This document shows positions 59,131 through 60,846 of a stretch of DNA of 60,846 nt, piece by piece. The position numbers and the translations under genes are program-made. The DNA comes from Leadbetterella sp964423865. GTDB taxonomy: Bacteria; Bacteroidota; Bacteroidia; Cytophagales; Spirosomataceae. Numbering within the stretch: the stretch's first letter is position 1; each line of letters begins with the position of its first letter. The notes below the pieces were generated by a model. The model was not told where the DNA came from. It searched no databases and saw only the letters and a list, made by a program, of their open reading frames with translations. The stretch lies in NCBI GenBank assembly GCA_964423865.1, contig CAYRGN010000018.1, forward strand, positions 1 to 60,846, in the 5' to 3' direction.

Positions 59131-60534
59131 ATGATCTCAAGACGTAAATTCCTGGCTTCTTCGGCTATGACCACCGCGACTATTGCGGCTACTTCGGCAT
59201 CCGGTTATTCCCGTATCGTGGGAGCCGGTCAAAAAGTGAATATCGCCTGCGTGGGCATTGGCAACCGGGGTGAACAGATTATTGAAGAGTTTGAGAAGAC
59301 CGGACTGGTCAATGTGGTAGCGCTGTGCGATGTAGATATGGGCGCGCCTCATACCACGAAGATCATGAATAAATTTCCCCAGGCGAAGCGTTACCAGGAT
59401 TTTCGCCAGATGCTGGATAAGTCGGGAAAAGATTTTGAGGCCGTGTCTATCGCCATTCCTGATTTTGCGCATTTTCCGGTAGTGATGGCTTGTATGCAGG
59501 CCGGCAAGCACGTGTATGTGGAAAAACCCATGTCGCGCACTTTCCATGAGGCGGAACTGATGATTCAGATGGCGTTGAAAAATGCGAAACTGGTCACTCA
59601 GGTCGGAAATCAGGGACATTCTGAAGGGAATTACTTTCAGTTTAAAACCTGGATGGAAGCCGGAATCATTAAAGATGTGACGGCTATTACTGCCCACATG
59701 AATAATGCGAGGCGTTGGCATAAGCTGGATCCCAAAATGAAGCAATGGCCTGCTGGACAAGCGCTGCCGGCCACGATGGACTGGGATACCTGGCTGACCA
59801 CGGCCATGCCCAAAGAATACAACGAACTTTATCATAACGGCGAATGGCGCTGCTGGTTTGATTTCGGGATGGGCGCGCTTGGCGACTGGGGCGCGCACCT
59901 GATTGACACCCCGCACGAATTCCTGGAGCTGGGTCTTCCCTATGAGGTCAATCCCGTTTACCTGGAGGGGCATAACGATTTCTTCTTCCCGATGTCTTCC
60001 ACGCTATTGTTCCGTTTTGGCGCCCGGAAGGGAATGCCACCGGTAGATATCACCTGGTATGACGGACTGAAGAACCTGCCGCCTCTGCCGAAAGGATACG
60101 GTGGCTCTGCGGCCACCGCCAACGTGCCTGGCACCAACCAGGGTGAAGTGAAGCCCGCCAGCCTGAACCCCGGACGGATCATCTACAGCAAAGACCTGAT
60201 CTTCAAGGGCGGTAGCCACGGCACTACGCTGAGCATTATCCCGGAAGAAGTGGCGAAGGAAATGGCCTCTAAACTTCCGGAAATACCCAAAAGTCCGTCT
60301 AACCATTTTGCCAACTTTATCCTGGCTTGCCAGGGCAAAGAACAAACCCGTAGTCCTTTCGAGATCAATGGCGTCCTCAGTCAGGTATTTTGTCTCGGGG
60401 TTATTGCCCAAAGGCTGAACCGGCCCCTCTATTTTGACGCGGTAACCAAGCAGATTACCAACGACAAATTCGCCAATGCCATGCTCACCGGTCCCGAACC
60501 GAGGAAAGAGTGGTTGCAGTATTATAAGGTGTAA
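59131..60534 (+). CDS. Gfo/Idh/MocA family oxidoreductase, Tat-exported
   Basis: A 467-residue protein with a twin-arginine signal (ISRRKFLASSAMTTATIAAT), then a Rossmann domain (NIACVGIGNRGEQIIEEFEK, VNVVALCDVDM) and the family EKP motif (KHVYVEKPMSRTFHEAELM), followed by the alpha/beta C-domain (WRCWFDFGMGALGDWGAHLI). It should be an NAD(P)-dependent sugar or polyol oxidoreductase or glycosidase in the periplasm; such exported members are common in Bacteroidota. Substrate unknown. The 94-base gap upstream has repeated TTAGACATTAG and TCTAACTTCTAAC words. Confidence 0.9.
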   Translation: MISRRKFLASSAMTTATIAATSASGYSRIVGAGQKVNIACVGIGNRGEQIIEEFEKTGLVNVVALCDVDMGAPHTTKIMNKFPQAKRYQDFRQMLDKSGKDFEAVSIAIPDFAHFPVVMACMQAGKHVYVEKPMSRTFHEAELMIQMALKNAKLVTQVGNQGHSEGNYFQFKTWMEAGIIKDVTAITAHMNNARRWHKLDPKMKQWPAGQALPATMDWDTWLTTAMPKEYNELYHNGEWRCWFDFGMGALGDWGAHLIDTPHEFLELGLPYEVNPVYLEGHNDFFFPMSSTLLFRFGARKGMPPVDITWYDGLKNLPPLPKGYGGSAATANVPGTNQGEVKPASLNPGRIIYSKDLIFKGGSHGTTLSIIPEEVAKEMASKLPEIPKSPSNHFANFILACQGKEQTRSPFEINGVLSQVFCLGVIAQRLNRPLYFDAVTKQITNDKFANAMLTGPEPRKEWLQYYKV

Positions 60535-60546
60535 GGTAGTCTAAGG

Positions 60547-60594
60547 GATTTCTAAAGAAGACCAACGAACTCTCTGAAGTTTTCTTTAGAAATC
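60547..60594. repeat. 16-bp hairpin after the Gfo/Idh/MocA gene
   Basis: GATTTCTAAAGAAGAC (60547-60562) pairs with GTTTTCTTTAGAAATC (60579-60594), one G-T, with a 16-base loop. There is no T-tract. It probably marks the transcript end. The rest of 60595-60755 has two imperfect direct repeats (TTCACCGAAAGTAATGTTTT / TTCACTAAAAGTAATTTTTT) and nothing coding. Confidence 0.6.
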
Positions 60595-60755
60595 ACCTCT
60601 ATATCGGTATGGTAGGTTTTGACTGTCATTTAAATCATACATATTGTCGATATTCACCGAAAGTAATGTTTTTTGGTAAGTATTTCACTAAAAGTAATTT
60701 TTTTGGTGAATAGCCTTTTTTTGCTGAATCGGCCTATTTCACGGCAAGAAACTTT

Positions 60756-60787
60756 TTTGCATATTTTTCAGATTCTCCCTATCTTAG
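60756..60787 (+). promoter_or_regulatory. Promoter of the gene at the right edge
   Basis: TTTG (60756-60759) is followed after 20 bases by TATCTTAG (60780-60787), one mismatch from TAnnTTTG, 22 bases before an ATG at 60810. Confidence 0.45.
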
Positions 60788-60809
60788 CAGGCGCTAACAC
60801 ACACTTGCT

Positions 60810-60846
60810 ATGCCCATTACCAATGTCCACGACAAATTCATTCGTC
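60810..60846 (+). CDS. Start of a probable Rpn-family nuclease (cut by window end)
   Basis: Twelve codons are visible: MPITNVHDKFIR. The NVHDKF opening is typical of Rpn / PD-(D/E)xK transposase-like nucleases, which promote recombination. Only the first residues are in the window, so the call rests on that short word and on the promoter upstream. Confidence 0.4.
   Translation, partial: MPITNVHDKFIR

Overview
The window is one contiguous piece of a Bacteroidota chromosome, most like Cytophagales (the genus is not settled by the sequence). The evidence is the S10-spc-alpha ribosomal gene order, start codons mostly without Shine-Dalgarno sequences, several promoters of the TTTG / TAnnTTTG type, a TonB receptor with an N-terminal carboxypeptidase-regulatory-like domain, a DUF4290-murA pair, and a zinc-free L36. 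No rRNA, tRNA, CRISPR array or insertion sequence was found by eye.

Region 1 (1-11.1 kb, + strand) is the 3' part of the ribosomal superoperon: rplP (cut by the window edge), rpmC, rpsQ, rplN, rplX, rplE, rpsN, rpsH, rplF, rplR, rpsE, rpmD, rplO, secY, map, infA, rpmJ, rpsM, rpsK, rpsD, rpoA, rplQ. It ends at a clear intrinsic terminator. An internal promoter with a possible leader hairpin precedes rpsH, and three consecutive palindromes separate rpsD from rpoA.

Region 2 (11.1-17.4 kb, mostly - strand) holds an AAA ATPase of the DUF234 type with its own promoter and inverted repeat, a PQQ-type quinoprotein dehydrogenase with a cytochrome c domain, a likely YceI remnant, and a histidine kinase / response regulator-cyclase pair.

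Region 3 (17.4-31.8 kb) is centred on assimilatory sulfate reduction on the - strand: sulfite reductase with an extra C-terminal helical (HEPN-like) domain, the siroheme enzymes CobA and Met8-like, then CysH, CysD and CysN. Separated by a + strand cluster of three exported proteins (lipoprotein, lipase, beta-propeller lipoprotein) lie a TonB receptor and a TauE/SafE permease. A 20-bp motif is shared by the upstream regions of the sulfite reductase and the permease. A 370-bp block of GC-rich and 7-mer tandem repeats separates sir from cobA.

Region 4 (32-41 kb) has an orphan Zn-ribbon-like protein, a flavin monooxygenase, and a histidine-utilisation operon (hutH-hutU-hutI-hutG) interrupted between hutI and hutG by a RhuM-family gene and a DUF4260 membrane protein joined by ATGA overlaps.

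Region 5 (41-51.3 kb) has a YceI lipoprotein, an SDR epimerase, a TPR protein, a DUF885 peptidase and a complete four-enzyme hydroxyproline catabolic set (epimerase, FAD dehydrogenase, deaminase, semialdehyde dehydrogenase). The most unusual feature of the window is here: a repeat family built from TCAGCTATCAGC-like words. Four of the five copies lie in the 5' leaders of hutH, the SDR gene, the FAD dehydrogenase and the epimerase, with the same near-identical end abutting the ATG; the fifth lies between two convergent genes.

Region 6 (51.4-60.8 kb) has a GT2 and a GT-C-like glycosyltransferase downstream of lysS, a GHL10 glycosidase, DUF4290-murA (MurA has Asp where the fosfomycin-target Cys usually is), a Tat-exported Gfo/Idh/MocA oxidoreductase, and the first codons of a probable Rpn-family nuclease at the right edge.
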